Source: Protula sp. h YS-2021 | Taxonomy: Eukaryota; Annelida; Polychaeta; Sabellida; Serpulidae | Assembly: GCA_949752745.1 (NCBI GenBank) | Contig: OX457031.1 | Coordinates: 2,519,741 to 2,583,740 of the forward strand | Direction of reading: 5' to 3' | Length of the DNA stretch: 64,000 nucleotides | In this document: positions 9,506 to 20,345 of the stretch, in pieces | Layout of the letters: the number at the start of each line of letters is the position of its first letter | How positions within the stretch are numbered: the first letter of the stretch is position 1 | Translations under genes and position numbers: made by a program | The notes under the pieces: generated by a model | The model's database searches: none | What the model saw: the letters and a program-made list of their open reading frames with translations, nothing else | What the model was told of the DNA's origin: nothing

Positions 9506-9800
9506 TGTTTTAGAAGCCCCACTTTTACCCTACTTCGTTTGCATTTTTACAAACTTCACTAAATTAAATTATCCTCAAATTACTTCCGGTGGCCAAATTG
9601 CTGCAAGTCTCCCTTCGCAAAAATTCCTACTTCTATCATTTTTTAAATATTTACACTGTTTCAGTTTAAATTTTGAGACAGATACAAAAAGTTTTACAAC
9701 ACATCTCCTGTAATTTAAATTTAAAAACTTATGGAAAATTGTCAGACACGCATTTGTCAGATTTTGAGCCTTTTTACTTCTACTGTCAAATAATTTGGGG

Positions 9801-10185
9801 GACTGGGTGGCCGAGTGGTTAAAGACGCTTGCCAACCATGCAGTTGTGCTTCTGTATCCCGGGTTCGAATCCCGCTCGTGGTCAGGAATCATGACAATTT
9901 GCAACCCCCCCCCCCTCCCCCTCCACAGGGATGTCTGTGGGTCTATATAGTCCTCTAATACCACGTTAGAGCTGCATTATTGTCAGGCACATGATAGGGA
10001 CTTCAGAGACACTATATGGGCACGTCGAAATTATAATAATGGTTTTAACAGAATTTGTAATCAATAATTACATAGATGTATGCGCATATTGTAAATCGGC
10101 TTGAGCAGGTTGTCTGAAGAATCGGTATATAAAAGCTCACTAAGTATTCTTAAACTCACTATTATATTAAATAAATAAATAAATA
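9801..10185 (+). mobile_element. tRNA-derived SINE
   Basis: The head (9801-9884) has an A-box-like GGTGGCCGAGTGGTTAAAG and a B-box GGTTCGAATCC, with 6 of 7 acceptor positions able to pair. A class-II tRNA (Ser/Leu type) is the likely ancestor. A non-tRNA body of about 300 bp follows, ending in an (AAAT)n tail near 10170-10185. The anticodon arm does not fold canonically, so it is not a working tRNA gene. Confidence 0.65.
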
Positions 10186-10840
10186 TGAATTGAAAGCAAT
10201 AAAGCAACACTGTATAGCAGCACTTTATATATGCTTATTCATGTATTTATTTATTTATGTATATGGCTAAATACAAACAAGCTGCTGGCTAATAGCGCAT
10301 CTACAAACTGGTTACCATGCGTATACATGGTTTTTAAAAAGGGACTCCTAATAGCAGATTGCCACGAGTTCGAAATAATACCCCTTTTGTAACCAATCCC
10401 TGAATGCCTTTCAGAAAGAACTCCCTCCCCCCCCCCTCAACCCCCGCCCCACCTTCTTTTTTATAGGAAACACAGAGTACTGACTCAAATTTGGCCCCCT
10501 TCCTCCTTTAACTCAACTCTGTGCGGACTTCGTCTGGCTTTAAAATCATCCCACCCCTTTCCCTTTTCACCACGTTGTTTTTTTTTTAATTTTTGAACAC
10601 GCATGGTAGCACATATGATACCAAGTGCCCCCCCTCCCCCTCCCCCCCTCCCCCTCCCCCCCCCCCACACACACACTGTCTCCTGTTCCGTACTGATAAT
10701 TTTCAGCTACTTATACAATGCTGTGAGGAGTAATTCAAGCAGAAGGGAGCGTTATTCTTTACAAGCCAATTCACATTCCATTGCAAAAAAGAAAGAAGAA
10801 GAAGGAGAAGAGAGAGAGAAGGATGGAGGAATGAAAGGAG

Positions 10841-10902
<62 letters not shown>

Positions 10903-11164
10903 CAGACAATATAGCGACTCCTGCGTACCGAATGATTTCCTAGAATAGGCCACCTCTGAATTTCCACTTCAGTATAAAAAGAACATCTAAAATGAGATCA
11001 TTTTTAAAAAATACTGAGCACTTGGGTTGATCTCTGTGCTGGTCGTCATTCAGACGTTTTCGGGGTATGTCTTCCATTCTGTCTTTGTGTTTGCATGAGA
11101 ACACGTTGCACACCTCCCGCCCACCACCCCCGCCCCCAACCCCCAGCCCCACTAATCTTGTGAC
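10186..11164. repeat. Low-complexity stretch: poly-C tracts and (GA)n
   Basis: C-rich runs lie at 10424-10450, 10628-10668 and 11118-11150, with a (GA)n microsatellite at about 10844-10899. No gene is seen. Confidence 0.7.
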
Positions 11165-11720
11165 CATGTCACAAACATTAATCAGTCACACACATCACTC
11201 AGTCACGCTCATCACTCAATCACACTCATAAATAAGTCAAAAATATTTCACTCATTGACGCACATCACTGGACGACACACACCACTCAGCCCCACGCATC
11301 ACTCAGTCACAAATATCACTCAGTGACACACATCACTCAGCCACACATCATTACTCAGTCACAAAATCACGAGTGATACATATCACTCAGCCACATACAT
11401 CACCCAATCACAAATATCACTTAGTCATCCCCACCACCCAGTCACAAATATCACACAGTAACACATATCACTCAGTCACACACATCATTCGTTGATAGAC
11501 ATCACTCAGCTACACACACACAATACTCAGTCACACACATCACTGAATCACATATATCACTCATATACAGATCTACACATCATAACACACATATCTTTCA
11601 GTTACACACACCAGTCATCCACATAATCAGTCAGTCACACACTCACACACATCACTCTCAGTTACATCTACCAGTCAGTCAGCCACACACATCACTCAGT
11701 CACATACATCACTCAGCAAG
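11165..11720. repeat. Degenerate CACACATCACTCAGTCA minisatellite
   Basis: Units of about 17-20 bp built on CACATCACTCAGTCACA run for about 550 bp with drift. No coding frame persists. Confidence 0.8.
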
Positions 11721-11793
11721 TTGTATATGCGGCGTAATCTCTAAAATAGTGAAATCTTCTTTATTTAAACTGGGTGGCTGTTAAATGCAAATA

Positions 11794-11846
11794 GTGCATA
11801 AAGTCAGTGTATTGACCTTTCGGCTCAATACACTGACTTTATGCAC
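11794..11846. repeat. Perfect 22-bp inverted repeat (hairpin)
   Basis: GTGCATAAAGTCAGTGTATT continues into GA, then a 9-nt loop CCTTTCGGC, then the exact complement. The perfect stem with a short loop is unusual in otherwise unstructured DNA. Confidence 0.85.
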
Positions 11847-11989
11847 ACCCCAAGTGCACTGCTCTCGTTAACCAACCTCAGTCTGCCGTGAACGTATTAT
11901 ATGCAACAAAAGAAAATGGTCCAGTTCTGGTTAAATATTTAATGTCCACTTCTTTTGTTTTCTCCGATGACTTATTTTGAAGAACGAGG

Positions 11990-12096
11990 CAAACAAAGAC
12001 GCACCTCCTTTGTGAGGCAGGGCATTCTCAAAAATAACGACCCGGTACACAGGTCATTCTTTTTGAGAATGCCCTGCAAGGTGTGACTTTGTTTTC
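11990..12096. repeat. Second hairpin, arms about 45 bp
   Basis: GCAGGGCATTCTCAAAAATA pairs with TCTTTTTGAGAATGCCCTGC around a short CGGTACACA loop. The stem extends outward with a small bulge through AAACAAAG-CACCT on both sides. Confidence 0.75.
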
Positions 12097-12563
12097 ATTG
12101 TTGTTTAAATTGAATCATTAAAAACAAAAGACATAGTCATTGATCAAATGGAATTTTAAAAGGAATCAAACATCAAGAATCTTCGCCTTGAAAAAAAATG
12201 ATTTATTCTAACTTAAAAACATATATCCCTTAACAAATATTCTAATGCCTAAATACCTGACGAATTCTTTAGTTTTTATTGGAGTTGGGGGGGAGGGTCT
12301 GATGAAAGAGATATATCGACACAGGCGTTCAACAGCCGTCGTGATTTAGTCGCGACGAAAATGACAAAACGCATCTCATTTTCTACGTTAAATATTCGTC
12401 GACAGACGTCGTGATCTCAAAAGACGTTTGATAGACGTCAGAATGATCACTTAATCGATTTTTTTTCTCTCGATTCAAATCTCGAGCAAAACGCTAGAAT
12501 TTTACGACGAGTAACATTAACTTAAACAGAAGAAAGTAGAAGCTCAAATAAATTACCTTGTAG
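12097..12563. other. AT-rich stretch, nothing recognised
   Basis: No gene, RNA or repeat could be supported. A CGTC-rich patch lies at 12310-12440. Confidence 0.4.
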
Positions 12564-12723
12564 CTAATGTCGGAATTCATTTTCAAAAATTATGTAAGGT
12601 CCATCCGGTTTTAACATGCTTGTGGTATCGATAGATCCGGCAGGCTCGTTAACATTATATACTTGAATAAATCCATCAATGTCCAATCCAATGTCAAAAT
12701 TCCCTCTGCAATTCAGAAGGAGT
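12564..12723 (-). CDS. Candidate terminal exon of the SGD-repeat gene or of an unrecognised gene
   Basis: On the minus strand a T-rich tract ending ACCCAG precedes an open frame containing CRGNFDIGLDIDGFIQVYNV and ending at TAG 12564-12566. It has balanced composition and reads like folded protein rather than repeat. It lies downstream of, and on the same strand as, the exon ending at 14671. It needs a phase-2 upstream partner whereas the repeat exon ends in phase 1, so at least one more exon would lie between if they belong together. Too short to assign a family. Confidence 0.35.
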
Positions 12724-13035
12724 CTGGGTAAAAAACATCATTTTCTGAATCGTCCTTATTATTAATTTTGTACCAAAAAAAAGCTCGTGTTGACTCTTGC
12801 ATTAACTAGGTAGTTATGAATGATCGTTCAGTTTTTTATACCCTGTCATGATTGTTATTCTTTATTTGTCACCTTAATCGCAGAACAATAGGGGGTGACG
12901 GGCCGAGGGAGGCGGGGCCAATTGGTCTGGTACATGGACATTAAGTATGAGAATGCCTTCCTTCTCGGTAAACTCTATTTTCATGGCCCTGTCTATTCAC
13001 ACCTCGGGCTGACGCCCTCGGTAATAAAATAAAAT

Positions 13036-13375
13036 CCAATGAGGCACATATTCATGTGGGGACATATTCATGGAGGACATATTCATAAGGCACATATTCA
13101 TGTGGGGACATATTCATGAAGGAAATATTCATGAGGCACATATTCATGAGGGACATGCATGAGGGACATAGTCATGAGGGACATAGTCATGAGGCACATA
13201 TTCATGAGAGACATATAATGAGGGACATATTCATGTGGGGACATATTCATGAGGGACATATGCATGAGGAGCATATGCATAAGGGACATATCCATGAGGG
13301 GCATATTCATGTGGGACATATTCATGAGAGACATATTTATGAGGGACATATTCATGTGGGGACATATTCATGACT
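13036..13375. repeat. GACATATTCATGAGG minisatellite
   Basis: About 20 units of 15-18 bp (GAGGGACATATTCATGA and variants). Both strands stay open in short frames only because the unit lacks stops. Confidence 0.85.
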
Positions 13376-13905
13376 GGTGTGGAATAAACGAGAAATACAA
13401 TTTCCTTGTGTTTTTCCCCCAAAGAACCTATTGAACTTTCAGTTCGAATAATTTTAATAGACCGTTATTTTCAAATACAAACAGAATTCTTTGTTTTTGT
13501 TTCCAATTCAATTGATCAGTCAGGTTAATTAAACTTCAAGATTCGCTGATGGGATTTAATGATGATGACCTTACAGAATGCTGGGAAACTGAATAGTGGG
13601 TAATCTTTACCCTTCTGTGCGAAATCGAGGGTAATACACAGAGGACCATTTTGGCAGGGAGGGGAGTGGGGTGGTGGATAGGATTGCCTGCATTACCAAC
13701 AATGATTTATTTATTAGATTTCTGCTTCATGAAAAGGTCACTTTTTTGCATGATTTTAAATTCGAGCTGCATTTTACTGACAAAATTCCAATTTAAAAAT
13801 ATTATATAATCATTATTATAGCTGTGTCAGTAAAAACGGGGACAAAAAAATGTAATCGTTTTCTGAAGCAGACTCCTAGACATTTCAAGCCGTTATTCCA
13901 TGAGT
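13376..13905. other. Non-coding stretch, nothing recognised
   Basis: Ordinary AT-rich sequence. If the repeat gene continues to 12564, this lies within its introns. Confidence 0.4.
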
Positions 13906-14111
13906 AATCCGGACACCTTGCTGACCCAGACACCTTGCTAACACGGACACCTTGCTTCTCGAGATACCTTGCTGACCCGGACACCTTGCTGAACTGGACA
14001 TCTTGCTAACACGGACACCTTGCTAACACGGACACCTTGCTTATTGAGACACCTTGCTGATACGGATACCTTGCTAACGCGGACACCTTGCTAACACGGA
14101 CAGATAGATAA

Positions 14112-14145
<34 letters not shown>

Positions 14146-14180
14146 GGATAGATAGATAGACAGATAGATAGACAGATAGG

Positions 14181-14236
<56 letters not shown>

Positions 14237-14238
14237 AC

Positions 14239-14324
<86 letters not shown>

Positions 14325-14640
14325 AAGACGGTAATATATATGTGAATTTATCCGTCAGCTTCTTTAGTTCACAACGGAGAGGAGGAGAGAACGAGAGAGA
14401 GAATCTGAGAGACAGAGAGAGAGATAGACAGATAGGCAGAGAGAATGGGACAGAGAGAGACAGAGAGAAAGAAAGAAAGTCTGAGATGATAGGTTGATAT
14501 AGAGATAGAAAGAGAGATATATAGATAGATATATAGATAGACAGATAGACAGAGACAGTGAAAGAGAGAGAGAGAGTGAGAAGAGAGAGAGAAAGAGAGA
14601 GACGGACGGGAAAAACGGTGGGGGGGGGGGCAAAAAGAGA
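13906..14640. repeat. ACACGGACACCTTGCTA minisatellite, (GATA)n and GA-rich microsatellites
   Basis: Three blocks lie in a row: a 17-18-bp minisatellite (13906-14100), a nearly pure (GATA)n tract (14101-14325) and GA-rich DNA (14382-14640). They sit immediately after the splice donor at 14670, so they should lie in the first intron of the minus-strand repeat gene. Confidence 0.8.
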
Positions 14641-14668
14641 AAGGAAAAAAATCAATAAGATAGGACTT

Positions 14669-14670
14669 AC
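14669..14670 (-). other. Splice donor (GT) ending the repeat exon
   Basis: The minus strand reads AAG|GTAAGTCC, a near-perfect consensus. Without splicing, the frame runs into the GA/GATA microsatellites and encodes implausible Ser/Leu/Tyr repeats. Confidence 0.75.
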
Positions 14671-17383
14671 CTTCCTCTTCCGTCACGTCTGGCAAGTTGA
14701 TTGTGGAAGGATAAACATCACTGGATGACGCAACCAACGCGGTAGTGTCAGTCACTGAGGTCTGGTCCATCTCTTCTGATGATTCAAACACGGTAGTATC
14801 CTCAATATCTCCAGAGAAATCCCCGGATGCTGTTGTAGCCTCAGTCTCTGCCGACGAATCATATATTGTAGTATCCTCAATATCTCCAGAGAAATCCCCG
14901 GATACTGTTGTAACCTCAGTCTCTCCAGAAGAATCATATATGGTAGTATCCTCAATATCGCCAGAAAAATATCCGGATGCTGTTGTAACCTCAGTCTCTT
15001 CGGAAGAATCATATATGGTAGTATCCTCAATATCTCCAGAGAAATCCCCGGATGTTGTTGTAACCTCAGTATCTCCCGAAGAATCATATATGGTAGTATC
15101 CTCAATATCTCCAGAGAAATCCCTGGATGTGGTTGTAACCTCAGTCTCTCCCAAAGAGTCATAGATTGTAGTATCGTCAATATCTCCAGAGAAATCCCCG
15201 GATGTGGTTGTAACCTCAGTCTCTCCTGAAGAGTCAAAAATGGTGGTATCCTCAATATCTCCAGAGAAATCCCCGGATGCTGTTGTAACCTCAGTATCTC
15301 CCGATGAATCATATATGGTAGTATCCTCAAAATCTCCAGAGAAATCCCCGGATGCTGTTGTAACCTCAGTATCTCCCGAAGAATCAAACACTGTGGTATC
15401 GTCAATATCTCCAGAGAAATCCCCGGATGTGGTTGTAACCTCAGTCTCTCCTGAAGATTCATATATTGTAGTATCCTCAATATCCCCAGAGAAATCCCCG
15501 GATGTTGTAACCTCAATATCTCCCGAAGAATCATATATTGTGCTATCCTCAATATCTCCTGAGAAATCCCCGGATGCTGTTGTAACCTCAGTATCTCCCG
15601 AAGATTCATATATTGTAGTATCCTCAATATCCCCAGAGAAATCCCCGGATGTTGTTGTAACCTCAGTCTCTCCCGAAGAATCATATATGGTAGTATCCTC
15701 AAAATCTCCAGAGAAATCCCCAGATGCTGTTGTAACCTCAGTATCTCCCGATGAATCATATATGGTAGTATCCTCAAAATCTCCAGAGAAATCCCCGGAT
15801 GCTGTTGTAACCTCAGTATCTCCCGAAGAATCATATATTGTAGTATCCTCAATATCCCCAGAGAAATCCCCGGATGTTGTTGTAACCTCAGTCTCTCCCG
15901 AAGAATCATATATGGTAGTATCCTCAAAATCTCCAGAGAAATCCCCGGATGCTGTTGTAACCTCAGTATCTCCCGATGAATCATATATGGTAGTATCCTC
16001 AAAATCTCCAGAGAAATCCCCGGATGCTGTTGTAACCTCAGTATCTCCCGATGAATCATATATGGTAGTATCCTCAATATCTCCAGAGAAATCCCCGGAT
16101 GCTGTTGTAACCTCAGTATCTCCCGAAGAATCAAACATTGTGGTATCCTCAAAATCTCCAGAGAAATCCCCGGATGCTGTTGTAACCTCAGTATCTCCCG
16201 AAGAATCATATATGGTAGTATCCTCAATATCTCCAGAGGAATCCCCGGATGCTGTTGTAACCTCAGACTCTCCCAAAGAGTCATAGATTGTAGAATCGTC
16301 AATATCTCCAGACAAATCCCCGGATGTCGTTGTAACCTCAGTATCTCCCGATGAATCATATATTGTGCTATCCTCAGTATCTCCTGAGAAATCCCCGGAT
16401 GTGGTTGTAACCTCAGCATCTCCCGAAGAATCATATATGGTAGTATCCTCAATATCTCCAGAGAAATCCCCGGATGCTGTTGTAACCTCAGTATCTCCCG
16501 ATGAATCATATATGGTAGTATCCTCAAAATCTCCAGAGAAATCCCCGGATGCTGTTGTAACCTCAGTATCTCCCGATGAATCATATATGGTAGTATCCCC
16601 AATATCTCCAGAGAAATCCCCGGATGCTGTTGTAACCTCAGTCTCGCCCGAAGAATCATATATGGTAGTATCCTCAATATCTCCAGAGAAATCCCCGGAT
16701 GCTGTTGTAACCTCAGTATCTCCCGAAGAATCAAACATTGTGGTATCCTCAAAATCTCCAGAGAAATCCCCGGATGCTGTTGTAACCTCAGTATCTCCCG
16801 AAGATTCAAACATTGTAGTGTCCTCAATATCTCCAGAGAAATCCCCGGATGTGGTTGTTGCCTCAGCATCTCCCGAAGAATCAAACATTGTGGTATCCTC
16901 AATATCTCCAGAGAAATCCCCGGATAAGGTTGTTGCCTCAGGATCTCCCGAAGAATCAAACATTGTGGTATCCTCAATATCTCCAGAGAAATCCCCGGAT
17001 GTGGTTGTTGCCTCAGGATCTCCCGAAGAATCAAACATTGTGGTATCCTCAATATCTCCAGAGAAATCCCCGGATGTGGTTGTTGCCTCAGGATCTCCCG
17101 AAGAATCAAACACTGTGGTATCCTCAAAATCTCCAGAGAAATCCCCGGATGCTGTTGTAACCTCAGTATCTCCCGAAGAATCAAACACTGTGGTATCCTC
17201 AAAATCTCCAGAGAAATCCCCGGATGCTGTTGTAACCTCAGTATCTCCCGAAGAATCAAACACTGTGGTATCCTCAAAATCTCCAGAAAAATCCCCGGAT
17301 GCGGTGGTAACTTCAGTCTCTACCGAGCAACGAAATATCGTGAACTGTAATGAGTACAGAAGTGCTAATATTTGCGGTCTCAT
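14671..17383 (-). CDS. Secreted Ser/Thr/Asp-rich protein with 34 SGD repeats; candidate proteoglycan core (large exon)
   Basis: The first ATG in frame is 17381-17383 (context GAAACATGA); upstream TTGCAG at about 17400 could be a splice acceptor. The start MRPQILALLYSLQFTIFRC looks like a signal peptide. Then come 34 tandem repeats of 25 residues (one of 24), consensus TEVTTASGDFSGDIEDTTIYDSSGD, and a short Ser/Thr/Asp tail. The exon ends at GAAGAGGAAG|GTAAGT, a consensus donor, after about 904 codons, in phase 1. The protein is highly acidic with almost no Lys, Arg or Cys. Ser-Gly pairs next to acidic and aromatic residues (DFSGD, DSSGD) fit glycosaminoglycan attachment sites, and the Thr runs fit O-glycosylation. 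A matrix, mucus or shell-associated proteoglycan is my inference; no named family is recognised. The C-terminus lies in further exons. Confidence 0.75.
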
Positions 17384-18395
17384 GTTTCCTATCTGTCTGC
17401 AATATATCAATCAATAGTTTAATAATTTTGAATATTTATTATTTGTTGAAAAAGCGATTCACAGTTTCGTTTATTTATTTATTTATTTTTTAGCAGAGGT
17501 GCAATGGAGAATGATATCAAAATCGCTTTGAAATAAGCGTAGAGCTTGTTCTAATAAAGTCATATTTTTTCTACACCCCAATAAATTTCTCTATTTATCC
17601 TAATTTGGTTGAAACGATAATATTTTGGGCAGATTTCAAGACTATATTCACTCTGTTGGCGGCGTGATTTGAACCAGATTTGGGGTGTAAAGTGTTGCGT
17701 TCGATGCGCCAAAGAAACCACCGAGCAGTTGATTTCAAATAATGTTTTCAGGTGTTCGTAACCTTGGGCAGCGCTCAACAGAATGTAGGATAATTTTACA
17801 AATAAAACTTCCAAGGTCGAAGGAAGGGGGATATTGACCTAATCGTATTGAAAGACAGAAAAGATTTACCTCGGAGGGGGGGCGGGGTGTTTTAATTTTT
17901 TAAGTGGTTTTGCATGACAAATATCCCTGGCCCTCCCACCACCACTAACCACCCCCCTCCCTCCCCACCCCTCTTTCACCAATGGAAAATAAATACACTG
18001 CGTGCACTTACCACCCCCCCCCCCCCACTCCCGCCATCAACCCATCCGCAAAAATAATAATAATAATAATAATTAACGTTTAATCGGATGTTTCTTTATT
18101 CATAATTTTAAGTTATCTAAATAATATTATGTGTGACAAATATTAAGTTTAAGTGTGATAAATAATTTCAAATCCTCAAAACAATTCATGTCAAAAATTA
18201 TCTTAAATTTACACTTTAACTTGGGACTTCTTAAGTCAATTGATAACTCTATTCAGAACTTATTCAGTCCATTTAGTCCACTGATAACGTTGATCAGAAT
18301 TTCTTTAATCCATTGATAACGCTAGTCATGAATGTAAGATTTTAAAAAAAACAGAACACAATTAATAATGTGCGATTTCCATTCATAACAACGAA
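17384..18395. other. Upstream flank of the repeat gene
   Basis: No further coding exon is recognised. It contains poly-C tracts (17940-18030) and (AAT)n at 18051-18075. The promoter or 5' exon of the minus-strand gene may lie here but cannot be pinpointed. Confidence 0.4.
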
Positions 18396-19165
18396 CCGTC
18401 CATAAGAATGGACCATCCATGAAGTAAGTGCGCAAGAGGGCCACCCGTAACAAGGGACCATCCATGAAGTACATGCACAGGAGGGCCACCCGTAACGATT
18501 AACCATTCATGTACGTGAGCATGGCCGTAACAAGGGACCATCCATGAAGTACGTAAGCCTGGGGTTTCCCGTAACTAGGGACCATCCATGAAATACATAC
18601 GCACTGGGAGCCAACCGTAACAAGGGTCCATCCTTGAAATACATACGCACTAGGAGCCAACCGTAACAAGGGTCCATCCTTGAAATACATACGCACTGGG
18701 AGCCAACCGTAACAAGGGACCATCCTTGAAATACATACGCACTGGGAGCCACCCGTAACAATGGGCCATCCTTGAAATATATACGCACTAGGAGCCAACC
18801 GTAACAAGGGTCCATCCTTGAAATACATACGCACTGGGAGCCACCCGTAACAATGGGCCATCCTTGAAATACATACGCAGTGGGGGCCTCGCGTAACAAG
18901 GGGCCATCCTTGAAGAACGTACGGCTGGAAGGCCACCCATCGGAAGGACCATCCATGAATTACGTACGCACTGGGTGCCACCCGTAACAAGAAGCCATCC
19001 ATGAAGAACGCACACAGGAGGGCCACCCATAGCAATGAGCCATCATTGAAGTGCACACACATGAGGGGCCACCCATAAACATGGGCTATCCCCAAAGTAT
19101 ATAAGCATGGAGGGGGGCGGGGGCACACGCAGCAAGGGACCACCCATGCAGTACGTGCGTAATGT
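18396..19165. repeat. 46-bp tandem minisatellite
   Basis: Units contain CCATCCTTGAAATACATACG and GCCACCCGTAACAAGGG; starts at 18628, 18674, 18720 and 18766 give a 46-bp period. Outer units are more diverged. Minus-strand open frames here repeat YFKDGPLLR-type phrases, which come from the repeat and not from a gene. Confidence 0.85.
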
Positions 19166-20216
19166 TTCCTTACATCAATGTCCCAAAAAGCTAGTGAGAA
19201 CTTTTTAGGGCACTGTACTACAGTTGGACTAATGGCTTTATCTATATAACATTGGTGTGACGTGTTGTAACTATCTTTGGTATTTGTTGTTATTTGTCCG
19301 CTGCACAAATAGGAAACATAAAATACAAACTCATAAAAAGAAAGCTTTATTCTCGATTCAGTTTGTTCTTATTCAGTTAAATAACAAATGTAAGAATTGT
19401 AACGAAAAGCTATTATGCAGGGAATAAGTGTAATCTGTTATTGCGCACAGAAAGCTAACAAGTACATTATATTTTTGGAATAATACGAATATTGTTAAGG
19501 AAAAACTTGGTTGGAATGAAAAATGCTTGGGGAAACGCTACGAATAAAAGTAAAAATCTTAGCCGTAAACCTGATCGATAAGTGAATAAAAAAATGCTTT
19601 TCGTCAACAAGGGAAAAGATTAATATTTTATCTTGACTTATGAAATTTTGAAAACAAAGAAGTCTTCGCTTTGCATTTAAATCGTTCCATTAGGTCTCCG
19701 ACCTGAGATTTACTACTGTAAGCATAAAAAGCATCATGGTTTTTTTTGTTGTTGCCGGCGTGACGTGAAAATACATTAAATAAACTAACGCACTTTAAAT
19801 CACAGTCTCGCAGCCATTTGTAAAAAAAAGAGTTGCTTTAGCTGGGTGAAAAAAAAACAGATGACTTTTTGGTGCAACGATACAACCCTTGAATAATAAT
19901 GAAACCGATTTATGCCCAATTCCGGGTGTAAACCAAATCCTGTTTTTGATATTTTGCCTTACAAGAAGTTTGTTTTCATATTTCGTAAAGGAACTGATGA
20001 TGCATGGAGCACAGCATCGATCTGCCCAGTTGTCACGAGATCAAACCCGTTCTTACGCTTTGATTTCAACTGATTTTTAAGATGGCGGTGCAAACTAAAA
20101 TAGATATATTCCGAGTAAAGTATGACTCGGTAAAGCATCAAAAACATTATTATTATGTTTCCAACAAAAGCGCAATCAGCTTTTATAGACTTGCAAAGTT
20201 ATCACACTTTAGACGG
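19166..20216. other. AT-rich stretch, nothing recognised
   Basis: No gene or clear repeat. Confidence 0.4.
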
Positions 20217-20345
20217 TTTATATATCTAGCTCAGTCGGTTAAATCGTTGCTAGATACCAGCTAGGGGTGGTAAACAGGGTACTGGCGTTTGCCCAATTGC
20301 CTTAGCTAAGCCATAGGTTACCTATCATCGAATTTAAAAGAAAAA
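20217..20345 (+). mobile_element. Partial tRNA-headed SINE
   Basis: It has TCTAGCTCAGTCGGTTAAAT (A-box-like) and a GGGGTGGTAAACAGGGTACT body that matches the copy at 25319 (GGGGTGGAAAGCAGGGAATT). The B-box region is eroded. Confidence 0.5.

Larger units (their letters stand above)
3739..9534. mobile_element. 5.8-kb long-TIR transposon with Polinton-type ends, carrying PC4-like and zinc-finger genes
   Basis: The two ends are AGTAGGGTAAAAGTGGGGCT and its reverse complement. They are flanked by a perfect 6-bp direct duplication TCGTTT (3733-3738 and 9535-9540). A 6-bp target duplication with 5'-AG ends is typical of Polinton/Maverick elements. The arms are unusually long (3739-5766 and 7645-9534) and leave only about 1.9 kb of unique interior, with two convergent genes: a PC4-like protein (plus strand) and a C2H2/C2HC zinc-finger acidic protein (minus strand). 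No DNA polymerase B, integrase, packaging ATPase, protease or capsid gene is visible. It is therefore probably non-autonomous and may depend on a Polinton-family integrase; that dependence is inference. The arms differ by small indels and substitutions, so the copy is not brand new. Confidence 0.85.
7645..9534 (-). repeat. Right terminal inverted repeat (about 1.89 kb)
   Basis: Inverted copy of 3739-5766 with the same internal order. Its inner end overlaps the start of the zinc-finger gene, so the promoter and first codons of that gene lie inside the TIR. Confidence 0.9.

Noticed and set aside
13098..13434. Met/Asn/Ser or His/Glu/Gly repeat proteins
   Set aside because: All frames are open because the 15-18-bp satellite unit lacks stops.
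14074..14655. Ser/Leu/Ile/Tyr-rich frame continuing the SGD gene
   Set aside because: It is translated (GATA)n and (GA)n beyond a consensus splice donor.
14745..17417. Long plus-strand open frames across the SGD array (SPEKSPDVVVTSVSPEES type)
   Set aside because: They mirror a stop-free repeat. The minus strand has the ATG, signal peptide and splice donor; the plus strand has none of these.
18499..19308. 269-codon minus frame with FKDGPLLRLAPSAYVFQGW-type phrases
   Set aside because: It follows the 46-bp satellite. Two frames show the same phrases, and there is no sign of a start, splice site or domain.
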